Assembly (NCBI RefSeq): GCF_021462415.1
Contig: NZ_JAKEDS010000002.1
Coordinates: 310,001 to 374,000 of the forward strand
DNA: 64,000 nucleotides
From: Rhodohalobacter sp. 614A
Lineage (GTDB): Bacteria > Bacteroidota > Rhodothermia > Balneolales > Balneolaceae
Direction of reading: 5' to 3'
This document shows, piece by piece, positions 42,320-51,094 of this stretch. The notes below the pieces were generated by a model. The model was not told where the DNA came from. It ran no database searches and saw only the letters and a list, made by a program, of their open reading frames with translations. Position 1 is the first letter of the stretch. Every line of letters begins with the position of its first letter. Made by a program: the position numbers and the translations under genes.

Positions 42320-44098
42320 ATGAACCTTTGGATTGCAAAACTTGGAATGAGAGATTTTAAGACGTTGCAATTGGAGCAGTTTCAAGAAATTGCACATGGA
42401 TTTTGGATGTTGAAAAATGCTAAAATCTCAGAGTATAAAACGGAGCACCTTCATTATCTCTCCTATCGTTCTCCCTTTAAGATATCAAAAAAAAGATATT
42501 CTGATATTGGGGAGAAGCTCCTCGGATATAGCGGGCTGATTTTACCCATTTTAAAATCCGGAGAAGATTTTGGAGATATAGCCACATTTTTAAAATACGA
42601 GGATGATCTTCCGGCGCTCCTTGACAATGCCACGGGACAATTTTCACTGTTTAAAGCATCTGTCGATTATTTTGAATGTATTACGGATAATCTTGGCGCA
42701 CATAAAATTTACTACTGCGAACAAGATAATGGTACTGTCTATGTTTCGAATTTCCTGCCGATGATTCGGGCGGGCCTGGGATCAAGTAATCCGAATTACA
42801 ATTTTTTTGTCGACTGGATAGCTGCGGGCGGCAATTATGGATATGCTACAGAAGAGAAAGATATTTTTAATTTGCCGGAATATGGAAGGTTAACCTGGTC
42901 TGCATCAAACGGTCTTGAGGTGAGCCGGTATCATGATATTTCAAGGATGATAATACCGGCTGCCTCTCAAAAAAAATATATAAATGAATGTGCAGATCAC
43001 CTTTCAAATGCAATTCATTATTTGTCTAAAACCCGGCAATCGGTTTTAACACTTTCTGGTGGTTACGATTCCCGATTAATTCTGAGCATGTTTCATGGTT
43101 TGCCCAAAGAATCGTTGGAATGCTATACCTATCCCGACCATATTTATGATATGTCTCTTGCCAGGAAAGCGGCCGGGAAATTTGGTTTTCCTCACACAGT
43201 TTTAAGAGCCGATGATATGCCGGATGTTTACGAGCTTGACGAATTTATTCAAGAAGATGAAACACCGTACTGGTGCTACAGCAATGTTTTTAGATATCTG
43301 TTTAAAGACAAAATCAGAAGTTTGTTACGAGGCGGCCAAAAAGTTCTTTTAAGAGGTGATGCAGGAGGGACGCCACATCCAAAACTTAAAAAATTTAGTG
43401 AGCTTAGAGGAAATATTGAATTTTTAGTAGACGAGTTGGCAATGAGTATGCTGAATCTTCAAATTTTAACGCCTGATGCAAAGGAAAGCCTCAGCCAGAG
43501 ATTCAGATCTTATTATGTTGATAAATATGGTCCTTTCTTTAGAGAGAATCTGACATTGAATCTGGCTGTAATTCAACACTATTTTGAAAGATTTCGCCAG
43601 TACCAAACCGGTAAACTCATCCACCACACTTATGACTGTGATCTCTTTTTGCCGTATGGAAATGAAACCTATATCCAAACAACTTTCAATGCTTCTACCG
43701 AAGAACTTTACAGGTACAAAAATGAAAGCATTCATCATCAACTCTATGAAAAATTTACCGGGGGGAAAATCTCCAGTCCGGACTTTACAACCGGTGTTCA
43801 TTGGGATGCAAATAATATTCAGAAGATTAAGTATCAGATAGAAAGAAAAGTTTTACAGCCCAGGTTTAAACCTGATGTTAAATATACTTCTAAAATCAGA
43901 GCAGAGTTTTTTAACACGAATCTCGACTATTTCAGAGAGATCGTTCGCTCATCATCCGATTCTGATATTTGGCATTTTTTTGACCGTAAACAGATCGAAT
44001 CACTATTGAAACCCGGCGATGAGTCACACTTGGGGAATATGAAAGTTATTTTCAGAATTATTCCGCTGCTCAAGAGAGATTTTTCTTTTCATAAATAG
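42320..44098 (+). CDS. Asparagine-synthase-related protein lacking the glutaminase cysteine
   Basis: The 592-aa protein has the ATP-PP-loop SGGYDSR (residues 246-252) of the asparagine synthase C-terminal domain and an upstream region with TGQFSLFKASVDYFECITDNLG. That region corresponds to a Ntn-type amidotransferase domain. The N-terminus is MNLWIAKLG, so the essential Cys2 is absent and glutamine hydrolysis is not expected. It may use free ammonia or another amine, or activate a carboxylate by adenylation for a different ligation. Related proteins occur in polysaccharide loci. It begins a plus-strand run after the AT-rich divergent region. Confidence 0.65.
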   Translation: MNLWIAKLGMRDFKTLQLEQFQEIAHGFWMLKNAKISEYKTEHLHYLSYRSPFKISKKRYSDIGEKLLGYSGLILPILKSGEDFGDIATFLKYEDDLPALLDNATGQFSLFKASVDYFECITDNLGAHKIYYCEQDNGTVYVSNFLPMIRAGLGSSNPNYNFFVDWIAAGGNYGYATEEKDIFNLPEYGRLTWSASNGLEVSRYHDISRMIIPAASQKKYINECADHLSNAIHYLSKTRQSVLTLSGGYDSRLILSMFHGLPKESLECYTYPDHIYDMSLARKAAGKFGFPHTVLRADDMPDVYELDEFIQEDETPYWCYSNVFRYLFKDKIRSLLRGGQKVLLRGDAGGTPHPKLKKFSELRGNIEFLVDELAMSMLNLQILTPDAKESLSQRFRSYYVDKYGPFFRENLTLNLAVIQHYFERFRQYQTGKLIHHTYDCDLFLPYGNETYIQTTFNASTEELYRYKNESIHHQLYEKFTGGKISSPDFTTGVHWDANNIQKIKYQIERKVLQPRFKPDVKYTSKIRAEFFNTNLDYFREIVRSSSDSDIWHFFDRKQIESLLKPGDESHLGNMKVIFRIIPLLKRDFSFHK

Positions 44099-44133
44099 TT
44101 GAAATCAATATTCATGAAAAGAAGTTAATTGGT

Positions 44134-44141
44134 TACATTTG
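44134..44141 (+). promoter_or_regulatory. Candidate Bacteroidota-type -7 box (TACATTTG)
   Basis: TACATTTG matches TAnnTTTG, the -7 consensus known from Bacteroidetes sigma factors, 53 nt before the permease start. No matching -33 TTTG is found at the right distance, so only half of the pattern is present. The inference depends on the host being a member of that group. Confidence 0.22.
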
Positions 44142-44193
44142 TGAATTGTACATCCTATTTCATTTCTAATGAATTAAAACGCATTGTTTATTA

Positions 44194-45960
44194 ATGGAGC
44201 CAACCGGTTTATTTGTTCTCGTTCTTGTACTGATTGCTTTAGTATTATTGGTCATCAAAAACTATCCGGCGGATGCAGTTTTTATCGGTTTGCTGACCGT
44301 TATTGTTGTTTCAGGTATTGTAACCCCGGCGCAGGCACTGGTAGGCTTTTCAAATGAAGGGATGTTAACCATTGGGGCTCTGTATGTCGTTGCAACAGGC
44401 CTCAGGGAAACCGGTGGTGTGCAAGTGATTGTAAAAAGACTTCTTGGCACGCCACGCCAACTTTGGAGAGTACAGGCTAAAATATTTGGTCCGGTATTGG
44501 CTCTAAGTGCCTTTTTGAACAATACACCCATTGTTGCAACATTTATACCCGCACTTCAGGAATGGGGTGGAAAATTCAGAGTGCCCGTTTCTAAATTATT
44601 GATTCCATTGAGTTATGCCGCCATTTTGGGCGGTACCTGTACACTGATCGGCACCAGTACGAACCTCATCATCAACGGACTTTTATTGAGCGAAGTAGGT
44701 ATACCTCTCGGAATGTTTGAGCCTGCATATGTAGGGATTCCGGTAGCTGTCGTTGGATTTATTTATATGATGACAGTGGGCCGGCAACTGCTGCCGGATA
44801 CACAATCTGCACTTGCTACTTTCGAAGACACACGAAAATATACCATCGAAATGATTGTAGGGGATGAAAGCCCATTAATTGGCCAGTCAATTGAGCAGGC
44901 CGGGTTACGTCAGTTGCCAGGGCTATTTGTGGCAGAAGTTGTAAGAGACGGAACAATTCTTGCGGCCGTGGAACCTGATGAGGTACTGGAGAAAGACGAT
45001 AGAATTATTTTTACAGGCCTTGTGGATTCTATTGTAGATTTACAGCGGATTCAGGGATTAATTCCCGCTACAACGCAGGTTTTCAAGCTTGAAACACCGA
45101 GAAGAGAACGTCACCTTGTTGAAGCTGTGGTTTCACCTTCAAATCCTCTCAATGGAAAAACCATTAAGGAAGGAAAATTCAGAAATCAGTTTGGAGCCGT
45201 TGTTCTAGCCGTATCCAGAAGAGGTGAGCGGATTAATAAAAAAGTAGGGGAGATTCGGCTGCGAACCGGTGATATTTTGCTACTTGAAACCCCCCGTGAT
45301 TTTTCAGAACGATATAAGTATTCAAGTGATTTTCTGCTTGTAAGCACATTGTCTCAAAAAAGAGCTCCTAACTATAAAAAAAGCTGGATTGCCTGGATTA
45401 TTCTTGGAGGGATGGTGACGCTTGTCACGGCTAATATTCTCACCATGTTACAGGGCTCTTTTCTTGCTGCTGCCCTAATGATTGTTTTTGGTTGTACCCA
45501 CGTAACCGAGGCGCGCAACAGTATCGATTGGCAGGTGTTGCTTGTAATTGCCGCCGCTTTGGGTATTGGGAATGCATTACAAATTACAGGTATCGCCCAA
45601 AATCTTGCCGGTTCATTTATCGGTCTCGCCGGTAATAATCCTTACATGGCTTTAATATCTGTTTATTTTTTAACGTGGATACTAACCGAGATTCTTACAA
45701 ACAATGCAGCAGCGGTTTTGGTCTTTCCGTTTGCCATGTCGGTCGCTGCAAATCTGGATGTTCATTACATGCCTTTTGTGATGACGGCACTTTTTGCCGC
45801 TTCAGCAAGTTTCTCTACTCCCATTGGTTATCAAACCAACCTGATGGTGTATGCCGCTGGCGGGTATAAATTTAGAGATTTTATCAAAGTGGGATTGCCA
45901 CTAAACTTGTTAGTTGCTATAATCATCATTCTGCTGGTTCCAATTATTTGGCCTTTTTAA
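44194..45960 (+). CDS. SLC13/DASS-family permease with two RCK_C domains
   Basis: The 588-aa inner-membrane transporter has the ArsB/DASS fold. The N-terminal half contains FLNNTPIVATFIPAL and TCTLIGTSTNLIINGLLL, the C-terminal half NNAAAVLVFPFAM and FSTPIGYQTNLMVYAAGG. Between them, at about residues 205-375, lie two TrkA-C/RCK_C-like segments (EMIVGDESPLIGQSIEQAG, VSPSNPLNGKTI). Members of this family are often annotated as sulfate or other divalent-anion permeases. The CysD/CysNC/CysQ genes at 52708-56489 make sulfate uptake a good hypothesis, but the substrate is not proven by sequence. Confidence 0.85.
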   Translation: MEPTGLFVLVLVLIALVLLVIKNYPADAVFIGLLTVIVVSGIVTPAQALVGFSNEGMLTIGALYVVATGLRETGGVQVIVKRLLGTPRQLWRVQAKIFGPVLALSAFLNNTPIVATFIPALQEWGGKFRVPVSKLLIPLSYAAILGGTCTLIGTSTNLIINGLLLSEVGIPLGMFEPAYVGIPVAVVGFIYMMTVGRQLLPDTQSALATFEDTRKYTIEMIVGDESPLIGQSIEQAGLRQLPGLFVAEVVRDGTILAAVEPDEVLEKDDRIIFTGLVDSIVDLQRIQGLIPATTQVFKLETPRRERHLVEAVVSPSNPLNGKTIKEGKFRNQFGAVVLAVSRRGERINKKVGEIRLRTGDILLLETPRDFSERYKYSSDFLLVSTLSQKRAPNYKKSWIAWIILGGMVTLVTANILTMLQGSFLAAALMIVFGCTHVTEARNSIDWQVLLVIAAALGIGNALQITGIAQNLAGSFIGLAGNNPYMALISVYFLTWILTEILTNNAAAVLVFPFAMSVAANLDVHYMPFVMTALFAASASFSTPIGYQTNLMVYAAGGYKFRDFIKVGLPLNLLVAIIIILLVPIIWPF

Positions 45961-46074
45961 AAAGCAGAATAAACAACACGGGATATTGGCTTGAGGAAAA
46001 TGATGATATTGAAAGATTTCAATCACCAGTGGATGCGTCATCAAGTTATCAATAGAGGTTAATGAATTCATCGC

Positions 46075-47445
46075 ATGACTGGAGAAAGTTCCCTCAGAGA
46101 ATTTTTTAAAAAGACTGATTGGATCCGGATTGCATGGGTAACAATTATCACAACTCTTTTAATTGCATCGGTTTACATCATTTTTAAAGGCCCGGATCTC
46201 GGGAATGACAGTTACAGTTACATACACATGTATGTCTTTCGTCCGCCCGGTTACCCTCTTTTTTTGGCCTTTCTGAGACTTTTTACGGATCACTCTTTAT
46301 GGTTAGCTGTGATTCTGCAAACTTTTTTTAATGCTGCCGTATTTATCTTTTTTATTCGATATATCTGTAAAGAATTTGGAATTCATCCGGTACTCTCACT
46401 GCTGATTTTGCCATTTATTGTTTATTACTTCGTATCAATGGTAGAGCCTCAAAAAATTTTGACGGAGTCCATTGCCTTTCCACTGTTTTTGCTTCTGTCT
46501 GTTTATTTCATCAAAGGTGTCATCCATAAAAACATGAAGGGGTTAATAATTGCCCTGGGAATCAACGTAATTCTGGTATTAATCAGGGGACAGTTTTTAT
46601 TTGTATTCCCGCTGGTAGCACTCGCCGGCTGTTATGTAATTATTTGGAATCGGACCTATCAGAATGCAAAATATATTGCCTTGTTTTTTGCAGTTGTGGT
46701 GATTTTATACGGTTCGGTGGGATTGATCAACAGAACTTATCATCATATAGTGCATGATACATTTTCTGATACGCAATCGTATTTAAGCTTCGTTCGGAAC
46801 GCTTTTTATATTTCTGAAGAAGATGACTATTTACTTTTTGAAGATGAATTTCAACAGGAATTACATCGGGAAATGTATGATACGCTTTATAGTTCCGGAT
46901 TGAATGCAGATGCATTTTATGACACGATTAATCCCGCCATCCCTAAACAAGACCGAAGGCGAAGTGATTTAGTCATTCATTTTCATGAAAGCTTGAAAAC
47001 AATCGCCCAGATACTTTTGGGAGATTTGATAAGAGATAAATATCAAGATTTGAATCAATTTGAGTACGAGCTGGAAAGAGACGAACTGTTGAAAGAGTTT
47101 TCGGGAACGTTAATTAAAGAGAATTTCTCACTCTATATGTATCTCGTAGCCTCAGAAATTGTGGTTTACGGGTTCAATGGCAACCGAACGTTCATGCTGA
47201 CTACAGCCCTGATCTTTATTATTTCCTTCATTGGACTATGGAGGGCTAACAAGTTCAGTGAAATTCTGTTTTTCTTTATCATTGCCCGCGTGTTAAATCT
47301 GTTGGTGATGGCTTTGTCTAACAGGGTGTTAGGACGCTACACGATGTATGAAGAGTTTATTCTTCTTTCAGTACTTATGGTGATCTTTATAAAATTCATG
47401 ATAATTGCCACCAACAAAGAAGAATTCCGGCTAACATCTGAATAA
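46075..47445 (+). CDS. Polytopic membrane protein, GT-C glycosyltransferase-like
   Basis: The 456-aa protein has about ten predicted membrane segments. The first periplasmic loop contains GPDLGNDSYSYIHMYVFRPPGYPLFLAFLRLF, given here in two parts: an acidic DSYSY segment and the RPPGYPLF motif near residue 60. This acidic loop followed by R-x-GYPLF is the pattern of lipid-linked-sugar-dependent GT-C enzymes. A soluble loop of about 100 residues lies near 230-330. It probably transfers a sugar from a polyprenyl phosphate donor on the periplasmic side, using the product of the GT2 gene at 47658. No specific family is assigned. Confidence 0.55.
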   Translation: MTGESSLREFFKKTDWIRIAWVTIITTLLIASVYIIFKGPDLGNDSYSYIHMYVFRPPGYPLFLAFLRLFTDHSLWLAVILQTFFNAAVFIFFIRYICKEFGIHPVLSLLILPFIVYYFVSMVEPQKILTESIAFPLFLLLSVYFIKGVIHKNMKGLIIALGINVILVLIRGQFLFVFPLVALAGCYVIIWNRTYQNAKYIALFFAVVVILYGSVGLINRTYHHIVHDTFSDTQSYLSFVRNAFYISEEDDYLLFEDEFQQELHREMYDTLYSSGLNADAFYDTINPAIPKQDRRRSDLVIHFHESLKTIAQILLGDLIRDKYQDLNQFEYELERDELLKEFSGTLIKENFSLYMYLVASEIVVYGFNGNRTFMLTTALIFIISFIGLWRANKFSEILFFFIIARVLNLLVMALSNRVLGRYTMYEEFILLSVLMVIFIKFMIIATNKEEFRLTSE

Positions 47446-47657
47446 CTAATCTTTTTTTACAATTTCATTTTTTTCTAATTCGGAATTTTAAGCTGCTTAA
47501 AATACATTAAGCCATCAAATTGTCATGAATCTGATTAATGGGTAAAAAAATTACGCACTAACTAACTACTACACGTGCTATTTTGTAGGAACGGGGTTCA
47601 TCAATAAGGCAAAAAATATTTTTAAGCATATCAGAATATTACTCAAGTCTTTATGTA

Positions 47658-48566
47658 ATGGAAGAAAAAAACGTTCGCGAGAAAGGCATGTCCGCAAATC
47701 CTGATGACCGTAGTGTTTCCATAATTATTCCTGCGTACAATGAAGAGAACGGGGTTGGAAAACAGATTTCAGATCTTCAGGAAGTTATGGACAGATCCGG
47801 CTGGGATTATGAAATCATCGTTGTGAATGATGGTTCTACTGATGGCACACTTCAAGAAATAGAAAAGCATGATGTAACCGTTATAAGCTTTCCGCAAAAC
47901 CGGGGATACGGAGCTTCATTAAAAGCGGGAATTGCCAGATCGAAAGTTGAGAACATTCTGATTACGGATGCAGACGGAACATATCCCACAGAAATTATTC
48001 CTGATCTGTTAGAAAAGATAGAAGATTATGACATGGTTGTGGGAGCCAGAATTGGAGAGAATGTTAAAATCCCCTGGGAGAGAAAACCGGCGAAATGGTT
48101 TTTGAGGAAACTATCCAGTTACCTGGCCGGGCAAAATATTCCGGATTTGAATTCAGGTCTCCGGGTGATGAAAAAGCCTATTGTTGAACGGTTTCTCCAT
48201 ATTCTTCCGTCTGGTTTTTCTTTTACTACAACCATTACCTTGTCCATGCTTTGCAACGATTACCTGGTTTATTATCATCCTATAGAGTATGCAAAAAGAA
48301 CGGGCAGCTCTAAAATAAAACCTACCGATGCCTATCATTTTCTTTTCCTGATTCTTCGAACCATCATCTTTTTTAATCCGCTAAAAATATTTCTGCCATT
48401 TGGCGCGCTTTTCTTTCTGATTGGTTTATTCAAGTTTATTCTGATTGATATTTCAATCGGAAATTTTTCAGAAACCTCTATGATAGGATTTCTGGCTGCG
48501 TTTATAATTTGGGCTATTGGATTGCTTTCAGATCAAATTGCCCGTGTTGGTTTGGGGAAGGCATAA
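47658..48566 (+). CDS. Glycosyltransferase family 2, polyprenyl-phosphate sugar synthase-like
   Basis: The 302-aa protein has a GT-A domain with VSIIIPAYNEENGVG, VVNDGSTDGTLQEI and the metal-binding ITDADGTYPTE. The GARIGENVKIPWER and SGLRVMKKPIVERF blocks are typical of dolichyl-phosphate-mannose/undecaprenyl-phosphate-glycosyl synthases. Two C-terminal membrane helices (about residues 235-290) anchor it. It should make a polyprenyl-phosphate sugar used by the GT-C proteins at 46075 and 51095. An alternative start is the Met ten codons later. Confidence 0.85.
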   Translation: MEEKNVREKGMSANPDDRSVSIIIPAYNEENGVGKQISDLQEVMDRSGWDYEIIVVNDGSTDGTLQEIEKHDVTVISFPQNRGYGASLKAGIARSKVENILITDADGTYPTEIIPDLLEKIEDYDMVVGARIGENVKIPWERKPAKWFLRKLSSYLAGQNIPDLNSGLRVMKKPIVERFLHILPSGFSFTTTITLSMLCNDYLVYYHPIEYAKRTGSSKIKPTDAYHFLFLILRTIIFFNPLKIFLPFGALFFLIGLFKFILIDISIGNFSETSMIGFLAAFIIWAIGLLSDQIARVGLGKA

Positions 48567-48572
48567 TTAAAG

Positions 48573-49574
48573 ATGTATAAAACCGTCCTGAAGTTCATCA
48601 AAAAACCCGCGTTTAAGATTACAACCAGCCTTCTGATAATTGTGGCTCTTTTATACTGGTTGCCGTGGACGGAGTTAAAGGAAACACTGGGTAAGATTTC
48701 ACTGATATCGTGGCTGCTTGTGCTCGTCGGTTTTATTGCGGGCCATATGATTGGCGTGGTAAAGTGGAAGCTTTTGGTGAATATGGGGAAAACCCCTCTT
48801 CCATTTTTAGTTGCTGTTCGATGTTACTTTGCAGGTCTTTTCTCCAATCTTTTTTTGCCATCCCTTGCGGGGGGAGATATCGTTAAAACCGGTCTTGCAA
48901 TCCGCTATAACAAAGAAAAAGGGACCTCCATTTTTGGTACCATTCTGGATCGAATCATCGACACCGCATCCGTTGTATTTATTATTATTGTTGCGGCACT
49001 TTTATCTCCAAAATTTGTACAACCACAAGATCAGAAAATCATCTATTTAATTGTGGGCATCTTCTTGGCTATGTTTCTTTCAGGAGTGATTTTTTTGGCA
49101 ATTCCGGTTGAAAGAATAAAGAATCAAAAAATTCAGGATGTTTTAAAACGCGCCCGGGAGATTTTAAAACTTGTCTACAAAAAACCTGCGCGTCCGGTAA
49201 TTGCTTTTATTTTATCTCTTTCCGTTCAAAGTACTTTCATATTTTTGACAATATACCTGGCCGGAATCTGTGATATTCACATCCCTGTGGTCCTTTGGTT
49301 TTTGGTTTGGCCTCTTGCCAAGCTTTCCGCTTTACTGCCCATCAGCTTGGGGGGAATTGGTGTGCGCGAAGTTGCCTTGGCTGCATTATTGAGCCGGGTA
49401 TCCATACCTCTTGCTGATTCGGTCGCTTTGGGACTTTTATGGGAAAGTGTATTAATATCAGGGGGATTATTTGGAGGGTTGTTATTCCTGGCACTGAAGT
49501 ATGTTTCTTCACAGGACATCCCCTCACTTACAAGTTTTTCAAAGACAGATGAACCGATGAATGAATTACCCTGA
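48573..49574 (+). CDS. Flippase-like membrane protein (LPG synthase TM / UPF0104 family)
   Basis: The 333-aa protein has about eight membrane segments with family blocks GFIAGHMIGVVKWKLLV, YFAGLFSNLFLPSLAGGDIVKTGLAIRY and PISLGGIGVREVALAALL. Relatives beside DPM-type GT2 genes are thought to assist movement of lipid-linked sugars. Here it starts 6 nt after the GT2 stop and ends 2 nt before the FAD gene, so the three form a tight unit. A flippase activity is inferred from context and is not demonstrated. Confidence 0.78.
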   Translation: MYKTVLKFIKKPAFKITTSLLIIVALLYWLPWTELKETLGKISLISWLLVLVGFIAGHMIGVVKWKLLVNMGKTPLPFLVAVRCYFAGLFSNLFLPSLAGGDIVKTGLAIRYNKEKGTSIFGTILDRIIDTASVVFIIIVAALLSPKFVQPQDQKIIYLIVGIFLAMFLSGVIFLAIPVERIKNQKIQDVLKRAREILKLVYKKPARPVIAFILSLSVQSTFIFLTIYLAGICDIHIPVVLWFLVWPLAKLSALLPISLGGIGVREVALAALLSRVSIPLADSVALGLLWESVLISGGLFGGLLFLALKYVSSQDIPSLTSFSKTDEPMNELP

Positions 49575-49576
49575 CC

Positions 49577-51013
49577 ATGACTGACAAGAAACCTCATATA
49601 GTAATTTTAGGAGCAGGCCCGGCAGGAGTTGGTGCGGCTTATCAATTAACCAAACAAAATAAAGCCAGGGTTACCGTTCTTGAATTGAATGACGGAGTTG
49701 GAGGTAACTCGGGAAGTTTTCAGGAAGAAGGAATGTATCTTGATTTCGGCAGCCATAGGCTTCATCCTGCTTGTCATCCGGAAATTTTAGAGGATATCAG
49801 GGAAGTTTTAGGAGACGATTTGTGTATTCGTCCGCGCCACGGAAGGATTCGGTTGAATAATCGATGGATTCATTTTCCGCTTAAAGCCTCCGAACTGATG
49901 ACACAGCTCTCTCTCAGCTTTTCTTTTGGAGTCTTTTCGGATATGGTTCGGAGCTTTTTTACAGGTAGCAGTAAGCAAAATGGAAATGACGAAACCTTTG
50001 CAACGGTTCTGAAAAACAAGCTTGGCAAAACCATCTGTAACGAGTTCTATTTCCCATATGCGAAGAAAATCTGGGGTTTATCACCCGATGAAATTTCAGT
50101 AGTACAGGCAGAAAAACGAGTGTCGGCAAATTCATTTGGAAAACTGATCAAGAAAGTTTTTTCGAAACCCAAAAATGCAAATCAGGATGGAGCACCTGTT
50201 TTTTACTATCCTAAAAAAGGGTTTGGGCAAATTACGGAAGCACTTTATGAGAAAGCAGAGGAGAATGGCGCTACATTTCTTTTTAATGCCCGGGTAAAGA
50301 ATCTCGTAACGGAAAATGGTACTGCCAAATCTGTAATCTTTGAAGAAAAGAACGTCGAAAAAGAGATTAAAGCAGATTATATCTGGTCTACCTTGCCTAT
50401 TACATTAATGGCGTATGGGCTGAAACCAGAAGCGGACAAGACTATTATGGAAGCCGCAAAAAGAATGAAATTCCGCTCAATGGTTTTGATTTATCTCTTC
50501 ATTGAGAAAAACCGGTTTACAGAATTCGATGCACATTATTTTCCTGAAATTGATATTCCGATAACCCGTCTTTCGGAAATAAAAAATTACAGCGATACGT
50601 ACGAACCCGAGAATCTGACCTGTATTTGTGCAGAACTGCCCTGTAATTTTGAGGATGAAATCTGGGCAACATCTGACGAGATGTTAGGTGAACTGGTACA
50701 AAAGTCCTTACAGAAGGCGAATATTCCGGTTGATTCGCCTGTAAAAAAAGTTTTAGTGAAACGCCTAAAACATGCTTATCCAATTTATAATACCGGTTTC
50801 GAAAAGAATTACGATATTCTTGATAACCACTTAAAAACGGTTGACCGGTTATTGGCATTCGGGAGACAAGGACTTTTTGTCCATGATAACACCCACCATG
50901 CTCTTTATATGGCTTATTCGGCAGTTGATTGTATAAACGGGGATGGCAGTTTTAATCACGAAAAGTGGAAAAATTACCGCAAAGAATTTGAGTCTCACGT
51001 TGTGGTAGACTAG
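49577..51013 (+). CDS. FAD-dependent oxidoreductase, amine-oxidase/UGM-like
   Basis: The 478-aa flavoprotein has the dinucleotide motif VILGAGPAGVGAAYQL (residues 9-24), an ELNDGVGGNSGSF second motif and the GSHRLHP segment. This is typical of protoporphyrinogen-oxidase-like and UDP-galactopyranose-mutase-related proteins encoded next to GT2 genes. No membrane span is evident. It may oxidise or isomerise a sugar, possibly a lipid-linked one, with the GT2 and flippase-like partners. Haem synthesis is unlikely here because no other haem gene is near. Confidence 0.78.
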   Translation: MTDKKPHIVILGAGPAGVGAAYQLTKQNKARVTVLELNDGVGGNSGSFQEEGMYLDFGSHRLHPACHPEILEDIREVLGDDLCIRPRHGRIRLNNRWIHFPLKASELMTQLSLSFSFGVFSDMVRSFFTGSSKQNGNDETFATVLKNKLGKTICNEFYFPYAKKIWGLSPDEISVVQAEKRVSANSFGKLIKKVFSKPKNANQDGAPVFYYPKKGFGQITEALYEKAEENGATFLFNARVKNLVTENGTAKSVIFEEKNVEKEIKADYIWSTLPITLMAYGLKPEADKTIMEAAKRMKFRSMVLIYLFIEKNRFTEFDAHYFPEIDIPITRLSEIKNYSDTYEPENLTCICAELPCNFEDEIWATSDEMLGELVQKSLQKANIPVDSPVKKVLVKRLKHAYPIYNTGFEKNYDILDNHLKTVDRLLAFGRQGLFVHDNTHHALYMAYSAVDCINGDGSFNHEKWKNYRKEFESHVVVD

Positions 51014-51094
51014 CGTTTTTTTATACGAATATTTGTTACCCGGAAAGAGCTTTTTCTATTTGGTTAGCATCCTTTCAAATTGAATGAACGGTCT

